Virus record (IMG/VR): IMGVR_UViG_3300042924_005523
Span: 1 to 61,116 of that record
Strand: one strand, 5' to 3'
Origin: a virus
Length of the DNA stretch: 61,116 nt
This document shows positions 5,901 through 12,142 of the stretch, in pieces. How positions within the stretch are numbered: the stretch's first letter is position 1; the number at the start of each line of letters is the position of its first letter. Made by a program: the position numbers and the translations under genes. The notes beneath the pieces were generated by a model. It saw only the letters and a list, made by a program, of their open reading frames with translations. It was not told the DNA's origin and ran no database searches.

Positions 5901-6560
5901 TCAAAGAACACGAGGGCGAGAATAATCCCAAAAGTGGCCTCCCTCTCGCACGCACTGCAATGTCACCTTTAACCATTTTGATTTGCAAATTTTCATCATC
6001 GGCTCAATTAAATCCCAGTCTTGGCGCTTCCATGAAGTGTACTGTTGAATTTTCTTTATGCTTTCAACGCTTACGCCAAGCTCAATAGAGATTGCTTTGC
6101 ATTTTTCACCAGCAATCAACCTTAGGCGAATCTGCCTTACCTGTTCGGAGATGAATTGGGCATTTGGCCGATCTTCTCCAGCACTTTGCAATCCATTATC
6201 CCAAGCGTGCCTTAAATTCTCTTCGTGCTTTACCCATTCAAGATTTTCAAGACAATTATTCTGCTTATTTCCATCTTTGTGATTGATTTGGTATTTGCCA
6301 CGGGCTGCTCCCCACTCTCCGGGGCATTTCTCCATCCAAGTAACTGCCATTAGATGGTGAATCAATCGCGGACGCATGCGCTCACATTTACGGCTTAATG
6401 GCACAGTTAAATACATCTTCTTCGCGTTAAGATGCTTGCTCATGAAGCGATTTTTCAACACGCTCCACACCTCGCCCTTCTCATTGATGAAATAGCGTCC
6501 GTCATACCCAGGGATCTCCTTAAACCCTGTAGGCACGCTGCTATGCTTGTATTCAGCCAT
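5901..6560 (-). CDS. NUMOD4-HNH homing endonuclease
   Basis: ATG at 6560 (MAEYKHSS) is preceded by a strong AAGAAGGAG ribosome binding site. Residues 10-40 match NUMOD4 (FKEIPGYDGRYFINEKGEVWS). The HNH core follows around residues 90-130 (INHKDGNKQNNCLENLEWVKHEEN), and a resolvase-like helix-turn-helix occupies about 150-185 (VRQIRLRLIAGEKCKAISIELGVS, in parts). This is the standard build of free-standing phage homing endonucleases, which nick DNA and copy themselves into relatives. Its own strong ribosome binding site contrasts with many neighbours. It borders the 21-bp repeat array. Confidence 0.88.
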   Translation of the reverse strand: MAEYKHSSVPTGFKEIPGYDGRYFINEKGEVWSVLKNRFMSKHLNAKKMYLTVPLSRKCERMRPRLIHHLMAVTWMEKCPGEWGAARGKYQINHKDGNKQNNCLENLEWVKHEENLRHAWDNGLQSAGEDRPNAQFISEQVRQIRLRLIAGEKCKAISIELGVSVESIKKIQQYTSWKRQDWDLIEPMMKICKSKWLKVTLQCVREGGHFWDYSRPRVL

Positions 6561-6644
6561 GGCCAAACTCCTTCTTTGGTAGTGGTTAGAAACGTCACGA
6601 GATGCCAGTCTCGCGATGTTTCGCCATGCTAGCAATTATTTTCC

Positions 6645-6803
6645 CTACCAACCATGACCATCAAAAGCCGCCTTTAGGGCGGCTTCTTCGCTTGTAAATG
6701 GTCCTCCTACCAAGCTTTCATTGTCATCAGCATAAAAATACCAACCTTCAATTAGTTCCGTGCCTTTACAACAATCTTCAGAGAAGAAGTCAACGAGGAT
6801 CAT
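6645..6803 (-). CDS. small protein of unknown function (52 aa)
   Basis: The start ATG at 6803 overlaps the upstream stop as ATGA, so it is coupled to the 6800-7099 gene. The product (MILVDFFSEDCC..., ending DGHGW) is acidic with a WYFYADD aromatic patch and a PFTSEEAALKAAF segment resembling small phage proteins with a beta-hairpin and a helix. The codons for the last helix form a perfect GCCGCC/GGCGGC hairpin followed by TTTT, so the gene end doubles as a terminator. Function unknown. Confidence 0.65.
   Translation of the reverse strand: MILVDFFSEDCCKGTELIEGWYFYADDNESLVGGPFTSEEAALKAAFDGHGW
6665..6685 (-). terminator. terminator hairpin inside the 3' coding end
   Basis: Stem AAGCCGCC/GGCGGCTT, eight base pairs with a five-base loop, followed on the minus strand by TTTT. 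It lies wholly within the last codons of the 6645-6803 gene. Confidence 0.6.
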
Positions 6804-7099
6804 TTCACTTGCTCCCGAAGCCTCTTCCATAACCATTGCTCCTTGGTATCAGGCCGCATCAGCTCATAGCCTTCATGATCAACGATGGCATCACCAGCGC
6901 TGTCTATGTGTCCTTCAACATCCCTGCGCCAGATGCCCCTACAAGAGCCTTGCTGGTCAAAGATGGCAATAGTATCTTCCCTATCCTCCATCGCCTGCCT
7001 GACGTGGAATAGAAGGTCTCTCAAGCGAGCCGCTTGGTAGCGGCCTTTAGTGGAAGGGAAATACGGGCCGTTATACTGATAAGTGAGAATAGTCAGCAT
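6800..7099 (-). CDS. protein of unknown function (99 aa)
   Basis: Leftward gene with ATG at 7099 in the recurrent context TGAACAATG. It ends in ATGA overlap with the next gene. The product mixes charged and aromatic residues (YQYNGPYFPSTKGRYQ, IAIFDQQGSCRGIWRRD, EQWLWKRLREQVK) and looks like a globular small phage protein; no family recognised. It is part of a run of short leftward genes from 14.4 to 6.6 kb that probably act early in infection, as such accessory genes usually do. Confidence 0.7.
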   Translation of the reverse strand: MLTILTYQYNGPYFPSTKGRYQAARLRDLLFHVRQAMEDREDTIAIFDQQGSCRGIWRRDVEGHIDSAGDAIVDHEGYELMRPDTKEQWLWKRLREQVK

Positions 7100-7102
7100 T
7101 GT

Positions 7103-7330
7103 TCAAAAAGCAGGGCGATCAGGAATGGTTTCAGGCTCTTCTTCAGCCTCGTGGACAATTTCTTTGAGCTGGTCAATAATGCAGCGAATGGCATAAGCAG
7201 CTCCTGGGCCTACATTGTCTAATTCTTCGTCCATCGTCCTAATTTCATCATGCACGTCTTGAATGGTTTCAAAAGTCTTTAGGGCGTATGGAACGCCCCA
7301 TTCATCATCAACAATGAGAGAATAAGGCAT
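7103..7330 (-). CDS. protein of unknown function (75 aa)
   Basis: ATG at 7330 (MPYSLIVDDEWGVPYAL) lies two bases past the stop of the upstream gene; an overlapping TTG at 7336 is possible. The sequence is acidic, alpha-helical in appearance (DVHDEIRTMDEELDNV, IIDQLKEIVHEAEEEPE) and ends IPDRPAF. No family recognised. Tight spacing to both neighbours indicates one transcript. Confidence 0.65.
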   Translation of the reverse strand: MPYSLIVDDEWGVPYALKTFETIQDVHDEIRTMDEELDNVGPGAAYAIRCIIDQLKEIVHEAEEEPETIPDRPAF

Positions 7331-7332
7331 GA

Positions 7333-7674
7333 TCAAAGTCCTTTGTCTTTTTCAATGTAATCAGCAATGGTGGTAAAATCTTCTGCGTATCGATCATTAT
7401 GAGCTGTAGCAAAATCATCAAGAATCATAGGATTGGGCTCTAAGATGCCAGACCAGTCTTGCACTGATCGGGGGAGAGTTCCTCCTTCTTCTTCAAAGCT
7501 CCACAGATCGCCAGAATCTTGCTTCCATTGAAGACCATGCTCTTTGATGTAGAGATCAGTGAGCACGCCTAAACAACAGAATTTACCGCAATGGAAAAGA
7601 TTTTCCCTACCCTGTTGGTATTCCCCAGAGCGAAGAGCCTGTATCCAGCGTTGTTTGATTTCTTGATTCATCAT
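7333..7674 (-). CDS. conserved phage protein of unknown function (113 aa)
   Basis: ATGATG at 7671-7674 opens the frame. The N-terminus (IKQRWIQALRSGEYQQGR) followed by a cysteine cluster (FHCGKFCCLGVLTDLY) is a pattern I recognise from many phage hypothetical proteins, in which the KFCCLGVL-type motif is well kept. The rest is acidic with a C-terminal helix (FTTIADYIEKD). Biochemical role is not known to me. The gene is preceded by a hairpin leader cassette at about 7683-7790. Confidence 0.75.
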   Translation of the reverse strand: MMNQEIKQRWIQALRSGEYQQGRENLFHCGKFCCLGVLTDLYIKEHGLQWKQDSGDLWSFEEEGGTLPRSVQDWSGILEPNPMILDDFATAHNDRYAEDFTTIADYIEKDKGL

Positions 7675-7735
7675 GATTCAGCTCAATAATGCAAAAGTCA
7701 GGGTCGTTGAGGAGAGGCTCGCGCCTCAGAACAAA

Positions 7736-7788
7736 GGAACAATACAGCAGAAAGGGGCCAGAAGCCCCCTTGTTACAAAGCTTTACAA
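7736..7788 (-). other. hairpin cassette copy 1 (terminator plus TATTGTTC motif)
   Basis: On the minus strand: GTAAAGCTTTGTAACA, then a GGGGC/GCCCC hairpin (7754-7768), CCCCTTTCTGCTG, then TATTGTTC. The same order occurs at 8718-8775 and, less exactly, at 9050-9090. The hairpin can end upstream transcription and TATTGT could serve as a -10 element for the next gene. Confidence 0.55.
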
Positions 7789-7792
7789 AGCC

Positions 7793-8167
7793 CTATTGCG
7801 TGACGTTGGCGCAGAGCGTGGCCACCATCATGGCTTCGCCTGGTTTTGCGCTTTTAGCAATGGGACTACGCCAGCCATTCCATTTACCAGCTTCCGTGGT
7901 GTTCACCTGCAGGAGCGGGCAGCTCACGGCGATGTAGGAAGGAGTTTGGGCGGATTCTCCTTTGCAGGAGCGTATCGTAGTGCGCACGCCATCACTCGCT
8001 AGCTTCCATTGTCCCCATTGGTACGTGCAGTCGCCAAAGGAGCGCTCAGCAGCAGCAGGAGCTTGCTGCATGATTTTCTCTAGGATTTCTTGCTGGCGAT
8101 TCTTTGCTGGCTCTTGCTGAACCATGGGAGGCAGTTCGGGCAGGGCAGTTGCAATGAAGAAAGGCAT
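7793..8167 (-). CDS. protein of unknown function (124 aa), possibly exported
   Basis: Leftward gene, ATG at 8167. The N-terminus (MPFFIATALPELPPMV) is hydrophobic but short and lacks a leading positive charge, so export is uncertain. A glutamine/alanine helix follows (RQQEILEKIMQQAPAAAE), then a cysteine-containing beta-rich part (DCTYQWGQWKL, IRSCKG, AVSCPLLQ, ATLCANV) with four to five cysteines that could form disulfides, which would favour a periplasmic location. No family recognised. Followed by the hairpin cassette at 7736-7788. Confidence 0.65.
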   Translation of the reverse strand: MPFFIATALPELPPMVQQEPAKNRQQEILEKIMQQAPAAAERSFGDCTYQWGQWKLASDGVRTTIRSCKGESAQTPSYIAVSCPLLQVNTTEAGKWNGWRSPIAKSAKPGEAMMVATLCANVTQ

Positions 8168-8169
8168 GA

Positions 8170-8406
8170 TCAGAGGATGTTGTTGAAATACTGTTCAGCT
8201 TGCCATTTATGGTCAAAGATGCCATAAGAAGTATCGTGAAGCTGCAGATCAGTGATGCGTTCCCAGCCGTAAGCTTCCCATTTCTGGGAGCCATCAGCGC
8301 AGAGGAATTGTCTGACGCCATAGCCGGAGTGTTGCGCTTGGCGATCTGCTTCAAGCTTGGCCAGGTAAGGGCTGGTTCTCCAGCCTTCAATTACTTTGTG
8401 AAACAT
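8170..8406 (-). CDS. protein of unknown function (78 aa)
   Basis: ATG at 8406 in the TGAACAATG context, with the upstream stop TGA forming part of it. The product (MFHKVIEGWRTSPYLAKLEADRQ..., ending AEQYFNNIL) has tryptophan and tyrosine residues spread evenly and a WRTSPYLAKLEADRQAQH helix. No family recognised. It lies two bases from the next gene, so the two are co-translated. Confidence 0.65.
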   Translation of the reverse strand: MFHKVIEGWRTSPYLAKLEADRQAQHSGYGVRQFLCADGSQKWEAYGWERITDLQLHDTSYGIFDHKWQAEQYFNNIL

Positions 8407-8409
8407 TGT

Positions 8410-8688
8410 TCAGAAGGAAATGGATTGGCCGTTTGCTTTAACACTGATCACGCGCTCGCAATCAAAGGAGCGCCAGGCGCCTTCACCTGCGCTACGAGCA
8501 ATGGAGAAATCGCGGCAACGGACAATAGAAGGCTTTTTGATGGCAGTGCCGGTGCCTTTAATTTCCTTGCTGTCGCGAGGATTGAACTGAAGACTGCGAA
8601 CGGAGCCATCAGCCTTAATGAATTGCACGCTGACAATGCTGCTGCCAGCATTGAAGATGAACTGTTTGATGAGAGTGGTTTTGTCCAT
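8410..8688 (-). CDS. beta-rich protein of unknown function (92 aa)
   Basis: ATG at 8688 (MDKTTLIKQFIFN) is preferred over an upstream frame extension because CTCCTCTC-rich leader and hairpin cassette 2 lie just above it. The sequence reads as alternating beta strands (SIVSVQFIKADGSVRSLQF, in parts) followed by a basic middle and a second strand pair (ERVISVKANGQSISF). This recalls small SH3-like or WYL-like barrels but no family can be named. Confidence 0.65.
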   Translation of the reverse strand: MDKTTLIKQFIFNAGSSIVSVQFIKADGSVRSLQFNPRDSKEIKGTGTAIKKPSIVRCRDFSIARSAGEGAWRSFDCERVISVKANGQSISF

Positions 8689-8717
8689 GAGAGGAGGCAT
8701 CGCTGCCTGACGACTAG

Positions 8718-8775
8718 AGAACAATACAGGAGAAAGGCCCCCTAAACGGGGACTGTTACAAAGCTTTACATTTGA
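8718..8775 (-). other. hairpin cassette copy 2
   Basis: Minus strand: TGTAAAGCTTTGTAACA, a CCCC/GGGG hairpin (8738-8752), CCTTTCTCCTG, then TATTGTTCTCTAG. The flanks match cassette 1 almost base for base although the hairpin stem differs, so the flanks are conserved elements in their own right. Confidence 0.55.
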
Positions 8776-9023
8776 TCGCAGATGCCCATCAGCACTTCAC
8801 CCACGTACTTCCTTGCTGCTTCAATGTGGCCAAAAGCTTCTGAGCGCTCATCACGAGCTTGGTAGTAAGCATCAGGGCCTTGCGGATAGAAATCTCGTCC
8901 GTTGCAAGTGGTAGAAGCAAAAGCCTCTAGGGCCTTGGTGAGAGCATCGTAGGCGGCAGCATATTCATCTCTGAGATCAGTTTTAGAAGTGCCGTTGAGA
9001 TGGAGAGTAGGGATGGTGGTCAT
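8766..9023 (-). CDS. helical protein of unknown function (85 aa)
   Basis: ATG at 9023 (MTTIPTLHLNGTSKTDL). A long helical stretch dominates (DEYAAAYDALTKALEAFAST, then DERSEAFGHIEAARKYVGEV), with a central NGRDFYPQGPDAYYQARDER segment. I recognise this architecture from short proteins found in many phages of unrelated hosts (TSKxDLxxxYxxAxxAL start, FYPQG centre), but know no function for them. The gene follows hairpin cassette 3. Confidence 0.75.
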   Translation of the reverse strand: MTTIPTLHLNGTSKTDLRDEYAAAYDALTKALEAFASTTCNGRDFYPQGPDAYYQARDERSEAFGHIEAARKYVGEVLMGICDQM

Positions 9024-9049
9024 GGTTGCGAGAGGCGCGAACAAAACAA

Positions 9050-9090
9050 CAATATATGAGAAAGGGGCCTGGCGGCCCCGTTGTTGCATT
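9050..9090 (-). other. hairpin cassette copy 3
   Basis: Minus strand: TTACAAAATGCAACAA, a GGGGCC-GCCA-GGCCCC hairpin (9064-9079), then TTTCTCATATATTGTTG. It keeps the order and the TATTGT motif of copies 1 and 2 with more base changes. Confidence 0.5.
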
Positions 9091-9099
9091 TTGTAACAT

Positions 9100-9303
9100 T
9101 CACTGAAGGCTTTCAATGCGGAAAGGCTTGAGACGCCCTATTCGCAAGGCTTTTTCCTTGACGAATTGCTGGCTATTTGTTTTTGTATTCTTGATTTTGT
9201 ATAAGCCAGTTTCAGGAATAACTTTTGTAATAATGTATTCTCCTCTCCATTGTTTAAAGCCAAAGTCATACAAATCGACAATGGTGCCAACGGAGAATTT
9301 CAT
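9100..9303 (-). CDS. small basic beta-rich protein (67 aa), unknown function
   Basis: ATG at 9303 overlaps the HicA-like stop as ATGA. The product begins MKFSVGTIVDLYDFGFKQW and is basic at its end (KEKALRIGRLKPFRIESLQ). The pattern of short strands suggests an SH3-like barrel. Because it is coupled to a HicA-like toxin gene it occupies the usual antitoxin position, yet it does not look like HicB (no ribbon-helix-helix or RNase H-like fold visible). Partner status is speculation. Confidence 0.65.
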   Translation of the reverse strand: MKFSVGTIVDLYDFGFKQWRGEYIITKVIPETGLYKIKNTKTNSQQFVKEKALRIGRLKPFRIESLQ

Positions 9304-9491
9304 GAGGACAACAGACGCTTAATGTCACGCTCTACATTCTTCAACGCACGCCAATCAGTGCAGCTTGTGCTGCAAACAAGAGTCTTGCCAGAAGAATGCT
9401 TAAACACATAGTGTTTATTCTTGCGATGAAGAATAAAACCATGCTTTTTAACAAGATCGAGCAATGCGCGTCTATTGTCCTTTAATGCCAT
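9300..9491 (-). CDS. HicA-like mRNA interferase (YcfA-type), 63 aa
   Basis: The compact frame starts at ATG 9491 within TAATG of the upstream gene. It shows the HicA pattern: a basic helix (RRALLDLVKKHGFIL), a glycine turn, the catalytic-type histidine (H27 in KNKHYVF), a GKTLVC strand and a final helix (RALKNVERDIKRLL). HicA toxins bind and cleave mRNA through a double-stranded-RNA-binding-like fold. No recognisable HicB antitoxin follows, so it may be an orphan used against the host or a partner of the next small gene. Confidence 0.65.
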   Translation of the reverse strand: MALKDNRRALLDLVKKHGFILHRKNKHYVFKHSSGKTLVCSTSCTDWRALKNVERDIKRLLSS

Positions 9492-9730
9492 TACAAATAG
9501 CGCCAGACGTGATCTTCCATGCTGTCAGCTAGCGTGCGGAAATAAGCTTTTGTGCGCTTGTATGGTTTGCTTGCTGGGGCATGATCAGGCGCTTTAGAAA
9601 CAACGGCCAAAAGCTTAGTGCGAGCAGCAAGACGATCATTCTGAGAATAGTTTGTCAGTTCATAGCCTGCATTTTTGACCATGCGGGCAATAGCACGTTG
9701 AGAGCGCGTGAGAAAAGGCGTTTGAGTCAT
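9491..9730 (-). CDS. basic protein of unknown function (79 aa)
   Basis: ATG at 9730 (MTQTPFLTRSQRAIARMVK) is chosen because the frame above it is interrupted by a hairpin leader. The protein is strongly basic and helical (SQRAIARMVKNAGYEL, DRLAARTKLLAVVSK, KPYKRTKAYFRTL), consistent with nucleic-acid binding, but no family is recognised. It overlaps the HicA-like gene as TAATG. Confidence 0.6.
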   Translation of the reverse strand: MTQTPFLTRSQRAIARMVKNAGYELTNYSQNDRLAARTKLLAVVSKAPDHAPASKPYKRTKAYFRTLADSMEDHVWRYL

Positions 9731-9761
9731 TGGAGGAACCATCGCTGGTAAAGGAAGGAAA

Positions 9762-9777
9762 GGCTCCTTTTGGAGCC
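9762..9777 (-). terminator. intergenic hairpin GGCTCC-TTTT-GGAGCC
   Basis: Six-base-pair stem with a four-base loop, followed on the minus strand by TTTCCTTCCTTT. It lies between the gene ending at 9804 and the ATG at 9730 and fits an intrinsic terminator or leader hairpin. Confidence 0.55.
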
Positions 9778-9803
9778 CTTTTGCTTCCATGGGGACAATA
9801 GAG

Positions 9804-10001
9804 CTACTGAACTGCGTTGTCAAGAGGATCCACGTGGAAGCCGTTAGCAATGCGGCAGTAGCGTTCTGGATGGAGCTTCAGGCATTCTGTTAAGCCCGCT
9901 TGGTTTGGCATTACCTGAGGAGCCGCGACAATGGCAAAAACACCAATGCCAAAAGCGCAGGAAAACAGCGCGAAAGAAGCCACGTTACGAAGCATGGTCA
10001 T
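9804..10001 (-). CDS. small membrane or secreted protein (65 aa)
   Basis: ATG at 10001 overlaps the upstream stop as TGATG. Residues 5-32 form one hydrophobic segment (NVASFALFSCAFGIGVFAIVA), followed by a short polar tail with two cysteines (TECLKLHPERYCRIANG). It could be an inner-membrane protein with a periplasmic tail, or a protein with a cleaved signal. It is translationally coupled to the RlpA-like gene, so both may act at the cell envelope. Confidence 0.6.
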   Translation of the reverse strand: MTMLRNVASFALFSCAFGIGVFAIVAAPQVMPNQAGLTECLKLHPERYCRIANGFHVDPLDNAVQ

Positions 10002-10357
10002 CACAAGCGAGAGAAGCAAATGCGAGCAGTGCCCTGCCCGGGCGAAGCAAGTCTTGAAAAGCTGCCGTAGGACAAATCAAGAATGCGCCCGCCGTAGTAT
10101 GGGCCGCGATCATTGACCGTCACCACTGTCTGCCTTCCATTGTCACGGTTTGTCACGAGAAGGCGTGTGCCGAATGGAAGCCATGGATGAGCAGCAATGG
10201 AACCGTAAGCATCAAACCTGACGCCACTAGCAGTGCGTTGGCCGTGGTAGCCATCTCCCATGCCATAATGCGAGGCTTCGCCGCATTGCCTTGACGCGGC
10301 ATGGGCAGGAATGGTAGGAGCCAGAAGGAGCAGAGAAAGAAGAAATCGTGAAAGCAT
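10001..10357 (-). CDS. RlpA-like secreted double-psi beta-barrel protein
   Basis: ATG at 10357. Residues 1-20 are a clear signal peptide (LSRFLLSLLLLAPTIPAHA) with an AHA cleavage site. The mature part matches the RlpA/expansin-like double-psi barrel: ASHYGMGDGYHGQRTASG, FGTRLLVTNRDNGRQ and VVTVNDRGPYYGGRILDLS. RlpA proteins act on peptidoglycan, and some are lytic transglycosylases that cut denuded glycan strands. The gene lies in an early-type small-gene run, far from the lysis cassette, so it may modify the wall or block superinfection rather than release virions. No SPOR domain is present. Confidence 0.8.
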   Translation of the reverse strand: MLSRFLLSLLLLAPTIPAHAASRQCGEASHYGMGDGYHGQRTASGVRFDAYGSIAAHPWLPFGTRLLVTNRDNGRQTVVTVNDRGPYYGGRILDLSYGSFSRLASPGQGTARICFSRL

Positions 10358-10723
10358 CAAGATGGTGAAAAGAGCTAGAGAGGCCCATCGCCCTCGCGGA
10401 CAACGGTCTTACCATTGTGCCATGCCTGTCAAGCATGCCGTCGTGAGCAGCAGCATGTGTTACAGTTTGTGAGCAGTCGGTTCTAGAGGCTTAATTGCTG
10501 CTCCTGTCGTAAGGCGGGCCGTGAGGGTGAACACTTGACGGTGGCGTGGGTGATGCTGTATGGCTTCGCCAAGGAGCTAGTCATTCTCCTGAGAGGCACG
10601 CCGCCCTTCTAGGCGAGGAGTTTTCCCCTAGTTGTTTTCAAGTATCGGAGACTGTAAAGAGACGGGGGCTTTGGCCCCCTTTTCTTTTGTCTAGATAAGC
10701 TATAGAAGATTAGTTGGTTTTCC
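10358..10723 (+). ncRNA. candidate non-coding RNA ending in a strong terminator
   Basis: No gene is seen in 366 bases, yet a perfect rightward terminator (10664-10687) must end some transcript. Visible structure: GAGCAGCA near 10445 pairs with TGCTGCTC near 10495; AGGAG/CTCCT near 10579-10597; TGGC-TTC-GCCA near 10560. TTGACG at about 10543 with a weak TATGGC 18 bases later is a possible promoter. Bounds of the RNA are uncertain, roughly 10440-10690. I do not match it to any known RNA family. Confidence 0.4.
10664..10687 (+). terminator. strong rightward intrinsic terminator
   Basis: GGGGGC-TTTG-GCCCCC stem followed by TTTTCTTTT. It is the most canonical terminator in this part of the window, and no protein gene precedes it on the plus strand. 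Confidence 0.8.
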
Positions 10724-10924
10724 ATGGAAAGGAAATTGTCTTCTGAGCAGGAACGTGAGCGTCTTGCACGATGGCTTAGTAGGGGAGAAGTGTATATTCC
10801 ACCGAGTGAGGAAGTTTATGATCCTCGCAACGAAGATGATTTTGATACGTGGTCTGTGGGGATGGAGCCTATCCCTGGAGATCATACTTGGGCAAAAGAA
10901 AAGGCTCCATCGGGAGCCTTTTGA
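10724..10924 (+). CDS. lone rightward small protein (66 aa), unknown function
   Basis: ATG at 10724 (MERKLSSEQERERLARWL). The product is charged and acidic (EEVYDPRNEDDFDTWSVG) and plausible as a small phage protein; no family recognised. It is the only rightward gene in a leftward block. Its last codons form a GGCTCC/GGAGCC hairpin with flanking A and T runs that terminates both strands. Its stop TGA abuts the TGA of the opposite gene in a TGATCA palindrome. Confidence 0.6.
   Translation: MERKLSSEQERERLARWLSRGEVYIPPSEEVYDPRNEDDFDTWSVGMEPIPGDHTWAKEKAPSGAF
10901..10922. terminator. bidirectional terminator overlapping a coding end
   Basis: AAGGCTCC-ATCG-GGAGCCTT with A run on the left and T run on the right. 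It serves convergent genes and lies within the last codons of the rightward one. Confidence 0.65.
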
Positions 10925-11116
10925 TCAATTGCTTTCGCTATGCAAATATTGCCAGCGGAGAAGCGATGGAATGGAAGCTGGCTCAATGCCCATATCTTCC
11001 AGCAATAGTTCAAACCATTCTGCCATTGTGTCAATCACTTCCACCACTTCTGCGCTGCTTGGCTCTTTTTCAAGAGCCTCTCCTAGCATTTCCTGAAGCT
11101 TAGTAAATTGACTCAT
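10925..11116 (-). CDS. acidic helical protein of unknown function (63 aa)
   Basis: ATG at 11116 (MSQFTKLQEMLGEALEKEPSS). The sequence is one of short amphipathic acidic helices (AEVVEVIDTMAEWFELLLEDMG) and ends in LHSESN. No family recognised. It begins two bases after the stop of the next small gene upstream and ends back-to-back with the rightward 10724 gene. Confidence 0.65.
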   Translation of the reverse strand: MSQFTKLQEMLGEALEKEPSSAEVVEVIDTMAEWFELLLEDMGIEPASIPSLLRWQYLHSESN

Positions 11117-11118
11117 AA

Positions 11119-11292
11119 TCAAATGCCAGTGGCAGCACGATAAAGCTTAAGGCACATATCCTCATGCTTTTGTTTCCATAGTTCTAAACGACTCTCCAAT
11201 TGCTGAAGGCTTAACTGTCTGTTCAAGCGTTGAGGACGTTCCCAGTCAAGCTCGGGGTCGTTGTCGTAATCGCCGTCAGTAAAGAAGACCAT
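11119..11292 (-). CDS. small protein of unknown function (57 aa)
   Basis: A short frame between two accepted genes with matching spacing: ATG 11292, stop TGA 11119-11121. The product (MVFFTDGDYDNDPELDWE..., then RQLSLQQLESRLELWKQK) has an acidic start and a regular helix, as expected of a real small protein. No family recognised. Two bases separate it from the next start. Confidence 0.6.
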   Translation of the reverse strand: MVFFTDGDYDNDPELDWERPQRLNRQLSLQQLESRLELWKQKHEDMCLKLYRAATGI

Positions 11293-11294
11293 AG

Positions 11295-11624
11295 TCAGAA
11301 AGCTCCTTCTTTGATGGCACGCGAGTAAGAAAGCATATATTCTTCCAGATCTGCGCCAGTAGGAGCTTCTTCGACAATCTGTTCATGATCCTTTTGTGCT
11401 TGCTTTAGAGAGGCTTGAAAAATGTGCTTGATAGAACCGAGTGCAATGCGCTGCTTAACATTTGGCTCATCGTCAATTGCCTGCTCTAATGTGCAAACAA
11501 AATCTTGAAGCTCCTTCACTGTGATAGGCACGCTGGCAATGGGAGAGCCAAAGCTCATCACCAAGCGATTGTCAGAAGTGAAAGCTGAAAGCTTCTCTCC
11601 CCAATGATAAAACCTTGCTGTCAT
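11295..11624 (-). CDS. protein of unknown function (109 aa)
   Basis: ATG at 11624 (MTARFYHWGEKLSAF). It has a beta-rich first half and a helical second half (RIALGSIKHIFQASLKQAQ, then DLEEYMLSYSRAIKEGAF). An upstream in-frame ATG at 11711 would overlap the preceding gene end and is less likely. No family recognised; it is a member of the coupled small-gene run. Confidence 0.65.
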   Translation of the reverse strand: MTARFYHWGEKLSAFTSDNRLVMSFGSPIASVPITVKELQDFVCTLEQAIDDEPNVKQRIALGSIKHIFQASLKQAQKDHEQIVEEAPTGADLEEYMLSYSRAIKEGAF

Positions 11625-11695
11625 TGCTTTAAAGAGAAAGGGCATGCAAGCTCTCGCCCGCATGCCCAGTAGTATGCCGCCTTCAGCAGGCCAGG

Positions 11696-12136
11696 TCAAG
11701 CGTTGTAACAATGCTTAACAGAGCCTGCCCTTTCCCTCAGTTCCAACGTGGTGCGATAAGCCGCCTTGTGGCTTGGCAGGGGCCTGTCCCGCCATTTGGT
11801 GGCAATGCAGTGGCATGCGCCCATGGGCTCTAGTACGACGTGCCTGTTGGTGCGATCCAAGAGGATTTGCAAGGCTTGGCGCTTTCGCTTGGAAAGGCCA
11901 GGCTCTGGCTCTTCAATGCCCACTCGCGCATAGTCCGCTAGCTCAGAAAGATCGTCTAACGAATTGGTGGTGATAACGAAATGGCGTCCACGACGCTGAG
12001 CTTTGTTCCATGCAGGATGGATGTTTTCTGCTGCTAAAGCTTTGGCATCTTCTTGAAGCTCAGGAGGAAGCACAATATGAACCGTGGGCGCCAGTGGTGT
12101 GCCTTCAACAATGAAGGAAGGCTGATGGGTGTCCAT
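11696..12136 (-). CDS. protein of unknown function (146 aa)
   Basis: ATG at 12136 (MDTHQPSFIVEGTPLAP). The middle has basic helices (NKAQRRGRHFVITTNSLDD, SKRKRQALQILLDRTNRHV) and the C-terminal part carries histidines and cysteines (MGACHCIATKWRDRPLPS, KHCYNA), which could bind a metal. No family recognised. It lies in the leftward run with no strong Shine-Dalgarno sequence. Confidence 0.65.
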   Translation of the reverse strand: MDTHQPSFIVEGTPLAPTVHIVLPPELQEDAKALAAENIHPAWNKAQRRGRHFVITTNSLDDLSELADYARVGIEEPEPGLSKRKRQALQILLDRTNRHVVLEPMGACHCIATKWRDRPLPSHKAAYRTTLELRERAGSVKHCYNA

Positions 12137-12142
12137 GAAGAA

